A stretch of DNA of 17,267 nt. Origin: CAZLBC01 sp964557575. GTDB lineage: Bacteria; Planctomycetota; Phycisphaerae; SM23-33. Below, one piece after another: positions 7,375-14,320 of the stretch; within the stretch, counting starts at the first letter, position 1, and the number at the start of each line of letters is the position of its first letter. Made by a program: the position numbers and the translations under genes. The notes beneath the pieces are model-generated. The model searched no databases. It had not been told where the DNA came from and worked only from the letters and a program-made list of their open reading frames with translations. The stretch spans positions 1 through 17,267 of the forward strand of contig CAZLBC010000094.1 of the NCBI GenBank assembly GCA_964557575.1, given 5' to 3'.

Positions 7375-7479
7375 CTGATAGGGAAATCAATCCGATCTCC
7401 CGTCACCATGGTGATTTAAGTGTAACATACAATAGACTATGGGATGTTTCGGTCGCGGGGTGGTGGCCGTTCTGGCCAT
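7375..7479. repeat. Direct repeat R1b at the right edge of the 5-kb block
   Basis: Second copy of the repeat at 2201-2305 (93 of 105 positions equal, no gaps). On the minus strand it reads from an ATG at 7409 as MVTGDRIDFPIS, matching the start of the broken integrase at the other end, and then changes at 7374 into the REP-like region. The palindrome TCACCATGGTGA (7403-7414) is perfect in this copy and includes that ATG. The upstream part (7435-7479) is the best conserved. Confidence 0.9.
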
Positions 7480-7619
7480 GAGCCGGCGACCTATGCGATT
7501 TTATCCCCCCGGTAACCGCCGATCAAGCAATGTACCGGAAAATATCACGCCCGTGCCTCTGCTACTTTCCCTTTCAGCCCTTCGTTCGACAGACCCTCCC
7601 TGCAGCCCGGATGCCTTTC
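7480..7619. other. Non-coding gap, nothing recognised
   Basis: Between the right-hand direct repeat and the transposase remnant. No reading frame with convincing codon use, no promoter and no hairpin was seen on either strand. Confidence 0.4.
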
Positions 7620-7872
7620 TCAGAATGCCGCCGGGAACCGGTCGACAGGCACGTATTCATATTCTTCACTATCCTCCCCGGCATCGCCATGCGCTGCCGG
7701 GAAGATCAGCCCGCACGACGGCGGCGGCCGCGGGGGATACCGGTCCCACGCTACCGCCTGTTTCAATAGCCGCTCCAGGGTGCACGGCCGGCCGGGGGTG
7801 ATCACGCTCACCACGCGCATCGCGCCCCGGCTGCGACACGAGTACCAGCCGATATACCGGACCAGGCTGAGT
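7620..7872 (-). pseudogene. C-terminal remnant of an IS91-like (Y2) transposase
   Basis: The minus strand reads without a stop from about 7872 to TGA at 7620. It begins ELLSLVRYIGWYSCRSRGA, then MRVVSVITPG, then LERLLKQAVAWDRYPPRPPP, and ends EEYEYVPVDRF. This is the order seen at the C-terminus of IS91-family transposases: 'LVRYYGWYSN..RG', a zinc-ribbon 'CPRCGG.MR', 'I..IL.HLGLWD', Pro-rich, 'YVPVD'. The part normally carrying the zinc ribbon, between SRGA and MRVV, is missing, so this is a deleted relic. There is no N-terminal catalytic part: at 7873 the sequence becomes the promoter repeat of the next gene. Assigned from memory of the family, not from a search. Confidence 0.55.
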
Positions 7873-7957
7873 AATTCGTTTGTCCCGCCCGCCGGCCGGG
7901 GATATAATGGCAGTCCCGGCGGCAGCGCCGCGCATGGAGGACTATACCGATGAAACG
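7873..7957 (+). repeat. Promoter/leader repeat, copy 2 (R2b)
   Basis: Second copy of the repeat at 1195-1279: 69 identical bases, then 13 of the next 16. It begins exactly where the transposase remnant stops and ends in the first codons of the second lipoprotein gene. Confidence 0.95.
7880..7908 (+). promoter_or_regulatory. Sigma70-type promoter of the second lipoprotein gene
   Basis: TTGTCC (7880-7885), a 17-base spacer, TATAAT (7903-7908), identical to the copy at 1202-1230. The leader of about 35 bases carries GGAGG about 10 bases before the ATG at 7950. Confidence 0.75.
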
Positions 7958-8768
7958 CATAACCCTGCTGTCACTCGCCGTTGCCGCCGTTACCGGTTGC
8001 GGGACCACCGTCACCGTCGATTCCGCCGACGAGCTGCTCCGGGCGATCGGTCCGAACCGCACTATCCGGCTGGCGCCCGGCGAGTACGTGCTCAGCGACG
8101 TCCCGGACCGGCACGAGGCATACCTGCGCTGGGACCCGGCATTCGACGGCAAGACGATAACCGTCCGGCGGCTCGAGAACCTGACGATCCGGGGATGCGG
8201 CGAGAAGCCCGTCCGCCTCCTGGTCCGGCCCCGCTACGCCTGGGTGCTGTCGTTCGAGGACTGCCGGAACGTCGCGCTGGAGAACCTGGTCGTGGGCCAC
8301 GCGCCCGCGGCGGGTTACTGCACCGGCGGCGTTCTCCGCGCGAAGAGCTGCGCGAACCTGGCCCTGAGCGGCTGCGACCTGTTCGGCTGCGGTACGGAGG
8401 GCCTGACCCTGGCGGAGACGACCGGCGTGACCGTGCGCGACTCGGTGATCCGCGACTGCACCTACGGGATCATGTCCATGAAGGGATGCCGGGATATCCG
8501 GTTCACCCGGTCGACATTCACCCGCAACGAGGAATTCTGGGCCGTCGCGATCCACGACAGCCGCGATATCGCCTTTACCGGCTGCCGATTCACCGCTAAC
8601 CGGGCGAACGGAGAGCCCCTCTTCGACGCGACCTCCTGTGCGAACGTGCGGATCAAAAACTGCACGATGTTCGGCAACGAGGTCGCGGCGCTGACAAACA
8701 GCCCGTCGGCCGTGACCATCGACGACGGCGCCCCGCCGCCCGCCGCGCGGGAGAGGGAAAAGCCGTGA
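7950..8768 (+). CDS. Lipoprotein with right-handed parallel beta-helix
   Basis: Predicted 272 residues. A lipoprotein signal ends in AVTGC (Cys17). Residues about 22-60 (VDSADELLRAIGPNRTIRLA) are the capping region usual before a beta-helix, and about 70-250 show repeating turns of the type 'C.N..I..C.F..N', for example CRNVALENLVV, CANLALSGCDLFGC, CRDIRFTRSTFTRN, SRDIAFTGCRF and CANVRIKNCTMFGN. This fold is common in polysaccharide lyases, hydrolases and adhesins. No catalytic residues could be picked out, so a carbohydrate-binding or structural role on the cell surface is only a guess. The stop codon overlaps the GTG of the exonuclease by 3 bases, so the two are translationally coupled. Start fixed by the GGAGG and by the matching leader of the first lipoprotein gene. 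Confidence 0.85.
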   Translation: MKRITLLSLAVAAVTGCGTTVTVDSADELLRAIGPNRTIRLAPGEYVLSDVPDRHEAYLRWDPAFDGKTITVRRLENLTIRGCGEKPVRLLVRPRYAWVLSFEDCRNVALENLVVGHAPAAGYCTGGVLRAKSCANLALSGCDLFGCGTEGLTLAETTGVTVRDSVIRDCTYGIMSMKGCRDIRFTRSTFTRNEEFWAVAIHDSRDIAFTGCRFTANRANGEPLFDATSCANVRIKNCTMFGNEVAALTNSPSAVTIDDGAPPPAAREREKP

Positions 8769-9283
8769 GCTGGATCATGGTCGACGTGGAGGCCGACGGT
8801 CCCGTCCCCGGCGATTACTCGATGGTCTGTTTCGGCGCCGTCGTCGTGGAGCCCTCCCTCGCCCGCACATTCTACGGGCAGCTCCGGCCGGTCTCCGAGA
8901 AGTGGATCCCGGAGGCCCTCGCGGTCAGCGGCTTTAGCCGCGAAGAGACCCTGGCCTTCGAGGATCCGGCGGTGGTCATGCGGCGGTTCGCCGCCTGGGT
9001 CCGGGACAGCTCGGAAGGCCGCCCACTGTTCATCTCCGACAACAACGGCTTTGACTGGCAGTTCGTCAACTGGTACTTCCACCACTTCACGGCCGGGAAC
9101 CCCTTCGGGTTCAGCTCGACGAATCTCGGGTCGCTCTACAAGGGCGTGGTCCGCGACACCTTCAAGAATTTCAAGCACCTCCGCGCGACCCCGCACACGC
9201 ACCACCCCGTCGACGACGCGAAGGGGAACGCCGAGGCTCTCCTCCGGATACGGGACGAGCACGGACTCAATATCCGGTTGTGA
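8765..9283 (+). CDS. DEDDh-type 3'-5' exonuclease (RNase T / DNA polymerase epsilon-like)
   Basis: Predicted 172 residues, close to the bare exonuclease fold. The acidic metal-binding residues are all there: Asp7 and Glu9 in VDVEADG, Asp97 in GFDWQF, and His146 with Asp151 in HHPVDDAKGN. The family removes nucleotides from the 3' end of DNA or RNA using two metal ions; the substrate cannot be told from sequence. It starts with GTG at 8765, four bases before the end of the beta-helix lipoprotein gene (GTGA overlap), with GAGAGGG about 8 bases upstream. Coupling a cytoplasmic nuclease to a surface lipoprotein is odd. It carries no additional domain, so it is not a full polymerase subunit. Confidence 0.85.
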   Translation: MSWIMVDVEADGPVPGDYSMVCFGAVVVEPSLARTFYGQLRPVSEKWIPEALAVSGFSREETLAFEDPAVVMRRFAAWVRDSSEGRPLFISDNNGFDWQFVNWYFHHFTAGNPFGFSSTNLGSLYKGVVRDTFKNFKHLRATPHTHHPVDDAKGNAEALLRIRDEHGLNIRL

Positions 9284-9307
9284 TCCCGGCGCCGCCGGTA
9301 TCCGTGA

Positions 9308-9337
9308 TTGACCCCGGTGATGCGATTCGGTTATATA
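9308..9337 (+). promoter_or_regulatory. Possible promoter of the alpha/beta-hydrolase gene
   Basis: TTGACC (9308-9313), an 18-base spacer, TATATA (9332-9337), with TATACT overlapping at 9334-9339. The gene starts at 9381, so the leader would be about 37 bases. Confidence 0.5.
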
Positions 9338-9380
9338 CTGTCGAGAGACCGTCATAATCGTTTCCCCCCGGAGAACAGCA

Positions 9381-10334
9381 ATGAACGCAAGCGTCCGCCG
9401 TTCCGCCGCTATTCCACTGTTCCTCGTCCTGCTGGCCCCCGGCTTCCGCGCCGCGGACTCCCGGCCGCCGTCGAACCTCGCCGGCAAGCCGGTCGTCCGC
9501 CTCTGGCCGGCGGGCGCGGTCCCGGGTAAGCGGGAAGGGACGCCGGAAGTCAACACCGGCCGCCGGTGGGTCAGCGGCATCTACGATCCCTGGATGGCGG
9601 TCCACCTGCCGCCGGAGGAGAAGGCCTGCGGGACGGCCGTCGTGGTCTGCCCCGGCGGCGGCTACGGGGGGCTGGCCTTCGGCCACGAGGGCATCGACAT
9701 CGGGACGTGGCTCAACTCCCTGGGCGCGGCGGCCTTCGTGGTCCGGTACCGCCACCGTCCCCACCGCCACCCGGTCCCGCTCGGCGACGCACAGCGGGCG
9801 GTCAGGATCGTCCGGCACCGGGCGCGGCAGTGGGGCGTGGATCCCGCCCGGATCGGCATCATGGGGTTCTCCGCCGGCGGGCACCTCGCCTCGTCGGCCG
9901 CGACGCACTTCGACGACGGCGACCCGGCCGCGAAGGACCCCGTCGACCGCGCGGGCTGCCGGCCGGATTTCGCGATACTGATCTACCCGGTGATCTCCAT
10001 GCAAAAGGACATCACGCACGGCGGTTCCCGCCGGAATCTCCTCGGTCCCGACCCCGACGTGAAGCGGGTGACGCTGCTGTCCAACGAGCGGCAGGTGACG
10101 GCGAAGACGCCGCCGGCCTTCCTGGTCCACGCCCGCGACGACCGCGTGGTGATCCCGAAAAACAGCGAGCTGTTCCGCGACGCCTGCCGGGCGGCCGGGG
10201 TGCCCGCGGAACTGCACCTCTACGAGCAGGGCGGCCACGGCTTCGGGCGCGGCCGGAAGGGGCAGGACTCCGCAGCGTGGCCGCAGGCGTGCGCGGCGTG
10301 GCTGCGGTCGCGGAAACTGATCGGGAAGCGGTGA
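9381..10334 (+). CDS. Secreted alpha/beta-hydrolase (acetylesterase / BD-FAE-like)
   Basis: Predicted 317 residues with a signal peptide (about 1-25, ending FRAADS). The serine-hydrolase features are complete: oxyanion loop CPGGGYGGLA (about 90-99), nucleophile GFSAGG (Ser164), Asp in HARDDRVV (Asp253 or 254) and His286 in GGHGFG. This pattern is typical of secreted esterases that remove acetyl or other acyl groups from plant or algal polysaccharides, often annotated as acetyl xylan esterase or endo-1,4-beta-xylanase B-like; the true substrate is unknown. The ATG follows GGAG at a distance of 7. No terminator separates it from the metallopeptidase gene 33 bases downstream, so they may share a message. 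Confidence 0.87.
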   Translation: MNASVRRSAAIPLFLVLLAPGFRAADSRPPSNLAGKPVVRLWPAGAVPGKREGTPEVNTGRRWVSGIYDPWMAVHLPPEEKACGTAVVVCPGGGYGGLAFGHEGIDIGTWLNSLGAAAFVVRYRHRPHRHPVPLGDAQRAVRIVRHRARQWGVDPARIGIMGFSAGGHLASSAATHFDDGDPAAKDPVDRAGCRPDFAILIYPVISMQKDITHGGSRRNLLGPDPDVKRVTLLSNERQVTAKTPPAFLVHARDDRVVIPKNSELFRDACRAAGVPAELHLYEQGGHGFGRGRKGQDSAAWPQACAAWLRSRKLIGKR

Positions 10335-10367
10335 TCGGCGCCGGCGCGGGCACGGAGGCGGGCAGGC

Positions 10368-10781
10368 ATGGCTATCGCATACGAACAGGCGCCGGACATC
10401 AGGGCGATCGCCGAGGACGTGGTGCGCGTCCTGGGCTGGGGTCACGTCGACCTGCGGAACGTGGGGTTCATCAGGAGCCGGGGGTCGAAGGCACGGCGGA
10501 CCTACGCCCGGTGCCACGCCATGGGCAAGGCGATGACCGTCGGTATGGGCCGGATTAAAAGCTACTACGTCATCGAGGTCATTGCCGAGCGGTTCGACCG
10601 GCTCGCCGCAGACGAGCGGGAGGAGACGGTGATCCACGAGCTGATGCACATCCCCCGGTCGTTCGGCGGGGGCTTCAAGCACCACAACGTCGTCAATCAA
10701 AAAACGGTGAAGGCCGCCCACGAAACGTACCGGGAGCGGAAGAAGCCGCCGGGGCAACTGCCGCTGTTTGAAACCGGGTAA
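10368..10781 (+). CDS. Putative metallopeptidase, phage-type (HExxH)
   Basis: Predicted 137 residues. The zinc-binding motif HELMH (90-94) sits in VIHELMHIPRSFGGGFKHHN; His105 or 106 may be the third ligand. The preceding YYVIEVIAERFDRL is also typical of the small 'putative phage metallopeptidase' family (Pfam PhageMetallopep), known from phages, bacteria and archaea. Whether the family really cleaves proteins is, to my knowledge, not settled. The ATG follows GGAGG by 9 bases. No signal peptide, so it is cytoplasmic. Its 3' end faces the DUF1189 gene, with only 6 bases between the stops. Confidence 0.82.
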   Translation: MAIAYEQAPDIRAIAEDVVRVLGWGHVDLRNVGFIRSRGSKARRTYARCHAMGKAMTVGMGRIKSYYVIEVIAERFDRLAADEREETVIHELMHIPRSFGGGFKHHNVVNQKTVKAAHETYRERKKPPGQLPLFETG

Positions 10782-10787
10782 GCCCCC

Positions 10788-11675
10788 TCAGACCTCCGGG
10801 CGGCGGAAGGGATCGTCCCCCGGCGGGGCCGGCCCGGTTCCCGGCTGACCCGGCGCCGGCGGCGGATATCCCGGCCCGCCGTATCCGGCCCGCCGGTCGC
10901 CGGGGTCCCCGGTCGCCTTCACGCCGATGTACAGGTAGACCAGTGCCACCGCGACGCCGACCCACGTCCAGTACGGCAGGGTGACCCCGGCGCAGAGGAA
11001 CACGATATCGAGGATCACCACCGGCGTGATCGCCACCGCCGCCAGCCGCATCAGGGCCGGGTAGGGGATGCGGACCGACGCGGTCGCGGCGAAGAGAAGC
11101 CCCGCCACCGCGTACAGCAGGACCTGGACGATTCGGAAGGCGTACATGAACACGAAGATAAACCCGAAGCAGATGGGTCCCAGCCAGCGCCGCAGCCACC
11201 CGGCCCAGCGATAGACGTCGTCCTTGTCCATCCGGAACTGGGTGACCATGCTCAGGTCGTGTTCCTGCACCTGGTACTCGTTTTTCCGCATCAGCAGTTT
11301 CGACTGCGTCAGCAGGGCGTGCGCGGATACCTGGTCGAGCGAGGTGGTCTGTCCTGTTGTGTCGATGACCGCCAGGACCTCCCCGGAGTCCGGGTCCGTT
11401 ATCTCGTGGGGCTGGGGGACGCCGGTACTGACGACGCCGTCGCGTATCCGTATCTCCGGGACCTGGTCGATGATCCCCGGCGCATCGTTTTCCATGAATC
11501 CCGAGAAGTCCATCGCCATGTTGACCGCGACCGCCCCGGCGTAGACCGCGACCAGCAGGAGCAGGTAGCGCGCGCAGATCCCCCGCCAGTTGCGTCCCAC
11601 GTCCCGGTAGAGATCCGGCGAGAAGAAGGACAGCAGGAAGGGATGGAAGACCGTGTATTTCTTTTCGTTGTCCAT
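10788..11675 (-). CDS. DUF1189-family membrane protein
   Basis: Predicted 295 residues. The N-terminal part FHPFLLSFFSPDLYRDVG leads into a membrane segment (about 32-54), then an outer loop with VIDTTGQTTSL and LLTQSKLLMRKNEYQVQEHD, which I recognise as the hallmark of DUF1189 (the group that includes Bacillus YvdJ). About four further membrane segments lie between 165 and 252. The C-terminus (about 255-295) is a Pro/Gly-rich tail, GYGGPGYPPPAPGQPG, likely disordered. The family has no settled function. It is the last gene of the Bax-inhibitor operon, 19 bases after the DUF1080 gene. The Shine-Dalgarno is weak (AGGG). Confidence 0.75.
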   Translation of the reverse strand: MDNEKKYTVFHPFLLSFFSPDLYRDVGRNWRGICARYLLLLVAVYAGAVAVNMAMDFSGFMENDAPGIIDQVPEIRIRDGVVSTGVPQPHEITDPDSGEVLAVIDTTGQTTSLDQVSAHALLTQSKLLMRKNEYQVQEHDLSMVTQFRMDKDDVYRWAGWLRRWLGPICFGFIFVFMYAFRIVQVLLYAVAGLLFAATASVRIPYPALMRLAAVAITPVVILDIVFLCAGVTLPYWTWVGVAVALVYLYIGVKATGDPGDRRAGYGGPGYPPPAPGQPGTGPAPPGDDPFRRPEV

Positions 11676-11694
11676 GCCGGGTCGCCCTGGCGGG

Positions 11695-12765
11695 TTATTT
11701 CTTCTCCACCAGCCAGATATTGCGGAAGTGGACGGGGTTGCCGTGGCCCTGGAGAATGATCGGCCCCTCGGTGACCTCGCCGTGTTTCTTTGTCCGGCCC
11801 CTGCCCGCCCCCGTGCCGCCCTGGGTCAGTTCGACGTCTTCGAGGACCGTCACTCCGTTGTGGCGGACGGTGATTCGGGCGTGTGCGGTCTTCTTCTTGC
11901 CGTCGAACACGGCCGGCGTGAAGTCGATGTCGTAGGTCTGCCAGGACAGCGGCGGGAAGCACATGTTGACCGCCGGGGTCCGGAACTTGTAGAGGCAGCA
12001 GCACCACTGGGTCCGGTCGGAGTTCGGCCCGCTGCCCATCTCCTTCTTGAACGCCTCTTTCCACACGTTCTTATCGAAGTGGTTGTAGTGGAGGCCGAAG
12101 CTGTCGAGCAGTTGAGTCTCGTAGCGGTTGAATATGTAGATGCCGCTGTTGCCCCGGTCCTGATTGCTCGGGAACCGCTCCGGCTTGTAGGGCATGCGGA
12201 ACTCCAGGTGCAGCCGGAACGCCCCGAACGACTGTTTTGTCTGCGTGCCCTCCCGGAGGTGCGTGCCGTCGATTTTGGCGTTCTTGAACGCGTCGGCATC
12301 GGTGCCGTCGAAGAGGACCACGGCGCCGTCGGGCGGGGCGGCGCCGGCCGTGGGGCTCGTCCGTTCGACCTTTTTGAGTTCACCGGCCGCCGCGCCGCCG
12401 GGTTTCTCGAGCGTCATCACGCCGTCCTTGATCACCGCCTTCGCGTAGGTGTCGCCCGCGAGGGCGATGGTCGTGCCGTCGGCGGCGCCACGGAAAACCG
12501 CGCGGGTCTTCCCGTCCCACCCGTCGCCGGGCAGCCCGCCGGCGAGCGTGACGAGGGCGAATTTCCCGTTGCCGAGGGCCGCGACCTGGACGCCGGCCTT
12601 CTTCCCGGCGATCGTGCCGGCGTACTCGCCCTGCAGCCGGAAGTCAGTGTTTTCCGCCGCGGCCTTCTCGGGGTCGGTCCAGGTCTTCGCGCACCGGGCG
12701 GCGATGGGGACGACCGCGAGCGTGGCGGCGGCGATCAGCAGGGGGGAAAGAGTATAGTGACGCAT
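11695..12765 (-). CDS. DUF1080 (3-keto-disaccharide hydrolase-type) secreted protein
   Basis: Predicted 356 residues from the ATG at 12765, which has a strong AAGGAG upstream and begins a signal peptide (about 1-24). A longer in-frame reading to 13002 runs inside the Bax-inhibitor gene and is not used. The N-terminal half (about 32-135; NTDFRLQGEYAG, GLPGDGWDG) is a module often found before DUF1080 in planctomycetes. The DUF1080 domain covers about 145-356 with LFDGTD, DRGNSGIYIFNRYETQLLDS and ends in HFRNIWLVEKK. The fold is a concanavalin-type jelly roll, and some members hydrolyse 3-keto-glucosides; the Pfam name reflects this. Activity here is inferred. It is the middle gene of the operon, 26 bases after the Bax-inhibitor gene. 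Confidence 0.87.
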   Translation of the reverse strand: MRHYTLSPLLIAAATLAVVPIAARCAKTWTDPEKAAAENTDFRLQGEYAGTIAGKKAGVQVAALGNGKFALVTLAGGLPGDGWDGKTRAVFRGAADGTTIALAGDTYAKAVIKDGVMTLEKPGGAAAGELKKVERTSPTAGAAPPDGAVVLFDGTDADAFKNAKIDGTHLREGTQTKQSFGAFRLHLEFRMPYKPERFPSNQDRGNSGIYIFNRYETQLLDSFGLHYNHFDKNVWKEAFKKEMGSGPNSDRTQWCCCLYKFRTPAVNMCFPPLSWQTYDIDFTPAVFDGKKKTAHARITVRHNGVTVLEDVELTQGGTGAGRGRTKKHGEVTEGPIILQGHGNPVHFRNIWLVEKK

Positions 12766-12791
12766 AGATGTCTCCTTGCATAAACGGGTGG

Positions 12792-13502
12792 TTACCTGCG
12801 GTTCATGATCATCAGTATTCGAAGAAGGTACCAGAACAGGAGGGCGACGGAGGCGAACAGCTCCAGCGACGCCGCCACGTGCTGGTTCGTGGAGAACCGG
12901 TGGATGATCTTCGATGTATCGTAGAGTATCGCCCCGCATGCCAGGACCACCATCCCCACCGAGAAGGCCAAACCGAGGGTGAAGCCGAAGACGGTCGCGC
13001 ACAGGATCAGGCCGAGAGCGATAAAGCCGCCGATCATCAGGATCGGCCCCAGGAACGAGAAATCCTTCCGGGTCACGAAGGCGATGGTGGTCAGCCCCAA
13101 AAACAGGGCGACGGTGAGGATACCCGCCGTGGGGATAAGGTCCGGCGACGAGTAATGGGCGGCGATGTAGAGCAGGGGCAGGAAGATCACGGCATCGGCG
13201 GTGACGTACAGGATCAGCCCGGCGTACTGCGCCGGGACTGAGGTGACCTTACTCGCCAGTCCCCGTGCCATCCAGCCGACGACGATAAAGGCCCCCAGGA
13301 CCATCAGCCAGCGGTACTGACCGCCGGCCACGAACGCCAGCATCCGGGGGGCCAGCGGACTGTTGACCAGGTAGAACTCGAGGGCCGTGAAACCGGCAAC
13401 GGCGGCGGCGAGGTGCGCGTAGGTGCGGCGGATGAACCGGGCCCGGGCGTCGGTCGCGGTCCGGGCGGCGGGCACGAAACTGGTCTGCGCGTAGGTATCC
13501 AC
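12792..13502 (-). CDS. Bax inhibitor-1 / YccA family membrane protein
   Basis: Predicted 236 residues with seven membrane segments. The conserved YDTSKIIH stands near the C-terminus (Asp about 195), and the N-terminal part reads RARFIRRTYAHLAAAVAGF, typical of this family. Family members include pH-sensitive calcium leak channels and membrane-quality-control factors such as E. coli YccA; the exact role here is unknown. I take GTG at 13502 as the start: GGAG lies 6 bases before it, and the promoter at 13545-13572 puts the message start near 13538. A TTG at 13520 would add six residues but has no usable ribosome-binding site. First gene of the operon with the DUF1080 and DUF1189 genes. Confidence 0.85.
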   Translation of the reverse strand: MDTYAQTSFVPAARTATDARARFIRRTYAHLAAAVAGFTALEFYLVNSPLAPRMLAFVAGGQYRWLMVLGAFIVVGWMARGLASKVTSVPAQYAGLILYVTADAVIFLPLLYIAAHYSSPDLIPTAGILTVALFLGLTTIAFVTRKDFSFLGPILMIGGFIALGLILCATVFGFTLGLAFSVGMVVLACGAILYDTSKIIHRFSTNQHVAASLELFASVALLFWYLLRILMIMNRR

Positions 13503-13544
13503 GGGTTTCTCCGCTTGCAAAAAAAAAGGTGCGCCTTCCCTGCG

Positions 13545-13572
13545 ATTATAGCAATTGAGCGGCCGGCGGCAA
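13545..13572 (-). promoter_or_regulatory. Promoter of the Bax-inhibitor operon
   Basis: Minus strand: TTGCCG (13572-13567), a 16-base spacer, TATAAT (13550-13545). The spacer can be read as 17 with CTTGCC. It supports the shorter, GTG start of the gene. Confidence 0.65.
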
Positions 13573-13586
13573 GTCGTCTCGTGGAT

Positions 13587-14243
13587 TCAAACCGTCCCGC
13601 CGGCGTCCCGCTTGAGGGCCAGGAGTCGGGCGATCTCACCATCGGGGAGGGACGTCGACCGGCCGCCGTTGGCGACGAGGATCTCGCAGGCCAGCTCGAA
13701 GAACGCGGCGTTCTGGATCGCGCGGGCATAATCGGCGGCGACGGTCACCTGCCCGTGGTTCGCCAGGACGGCCATGTCGTGGTCGGCGAGGACGGCGGTG
13801 ACGGCCGCCGCCAGTTCCCGCGAGCCGGGCGGCAGGTAGGGGACGCGGGCGACCGGGCCGATGTAAAACGGTATCTCGGGCAGAAGAAAAAAATCGGTCT
13901 CCGCGCCGTTCCGGCAGGCGAGGGCCGTCGCGCAGGGCGACTGGAAGTGCAGCACCACGCCGGCATCGGGCCGCGCGGCCAGGACCCCGGCATGAAAGCC
14001 GACCTCGACGCTGGGGCGGTCGCCGGGGTGAAGGGCCGCGCCGTCGGCGATGCGGCAGACGCACGCCTGTTCGGCTGTCAGCCGGTCCATCCAGCTCCGG
14101 GAGGCGGTGATGAGCATCCGCCCGGCGTCGAGCCGCGCCGAGAGGTTGCCGCTGCTGCAGCGGACCAGTCCGCGGGCGGCCGCGTCGCGGCACGCCGCGA
14201 CGAACGCGTCGACGGCCTGTCTGTCGGGTTCACACACGGTCAT
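13587..14243 (-). CDS. Class II aldolase/adducin-family protein with altered metal site
   Basis: Predicted 218 residues, the length of L-fuculose-1-phosphate aldolase (FucA). Family landmarks: CSSGNLSAR (29-37), LITASRSWMDRL, RPSVEVGFH (Glu80, matching the FucA general acid/base Glu73), and LANHGQVTV (His163, matching the third zinc ligand). The pair of zinc-binding His that reads H-N-H in FucA is HFQ here (His99, Gln101), so one ligand is replaced by Gln. It probably cleaves or rearranges a short-chain sugar phosphate or a related hydroxy-acid, but substrate and activity are open. The gene lies 77 bases after the rhamnose mutarotase gene and behind its terminator, so it may have its own promoter; none is clear. 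No Shine-Dalgarno is seen before the ATG, and no alternative start exists nearby. Confidence 0.8.
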   Translation of the reverse strand: MTVCEPDRQAVDAFVAACRDAAARGLVRCSSGNLSARLDAGRMLITASRSWMDRLTAEQACVCRIADGAALHPGDRPSVEVGFHAGVLAARPDAGVVLHFQSPCATALACRNGAETDFFLLPEIPFYIGPVARVPYLPPGSRELAAAVTAVLADHDMAVLANHGQVTVAADYARAIQNAAFFELACEILVANGGRSTSLPDGEIARLLALKRDAGGTV

Positions 14244-14277
14244 CGGTATTGTTGACCGGCGGCCGGGCCAATGGAAG

Positions 14278-14302
14278 GAAAAATAACGCGGCGGGTGCCG
14301 CG
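14278..14302 (-). terminator. Intrinsic terminator after the mutarotase gene
   Basis: Minus strand: CGCGGC (14302-14297), a 4-base loop ACCC, GCCGCG (14292-14287), then TTATTTTT. A 6-bp all-GC stem with a short loop and T-run, 19 bases after the mutarotase stop. It separates the pyruvate kinase operon from the aldolase gene. Confidence 0.7.
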
Positions 14303-14320
14303 GTACGCCGTCGCGGGTGT

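Noticed and set aside
7184..7390. 68-codon minus-strand ORF ending at 7184
   Set aside because: It is a read-through of the direct repeat and the REP-like element into the promoter region; its peptide is typical of spurious repeat ORFs.
12766..13002. N-terminal extension of the DUF1080 protein by 79 residues
   Set aside because: It lies inside the Bax-inhibitor gene. The ATG at 12765 has a strong AAGGAG and a signal peptide.
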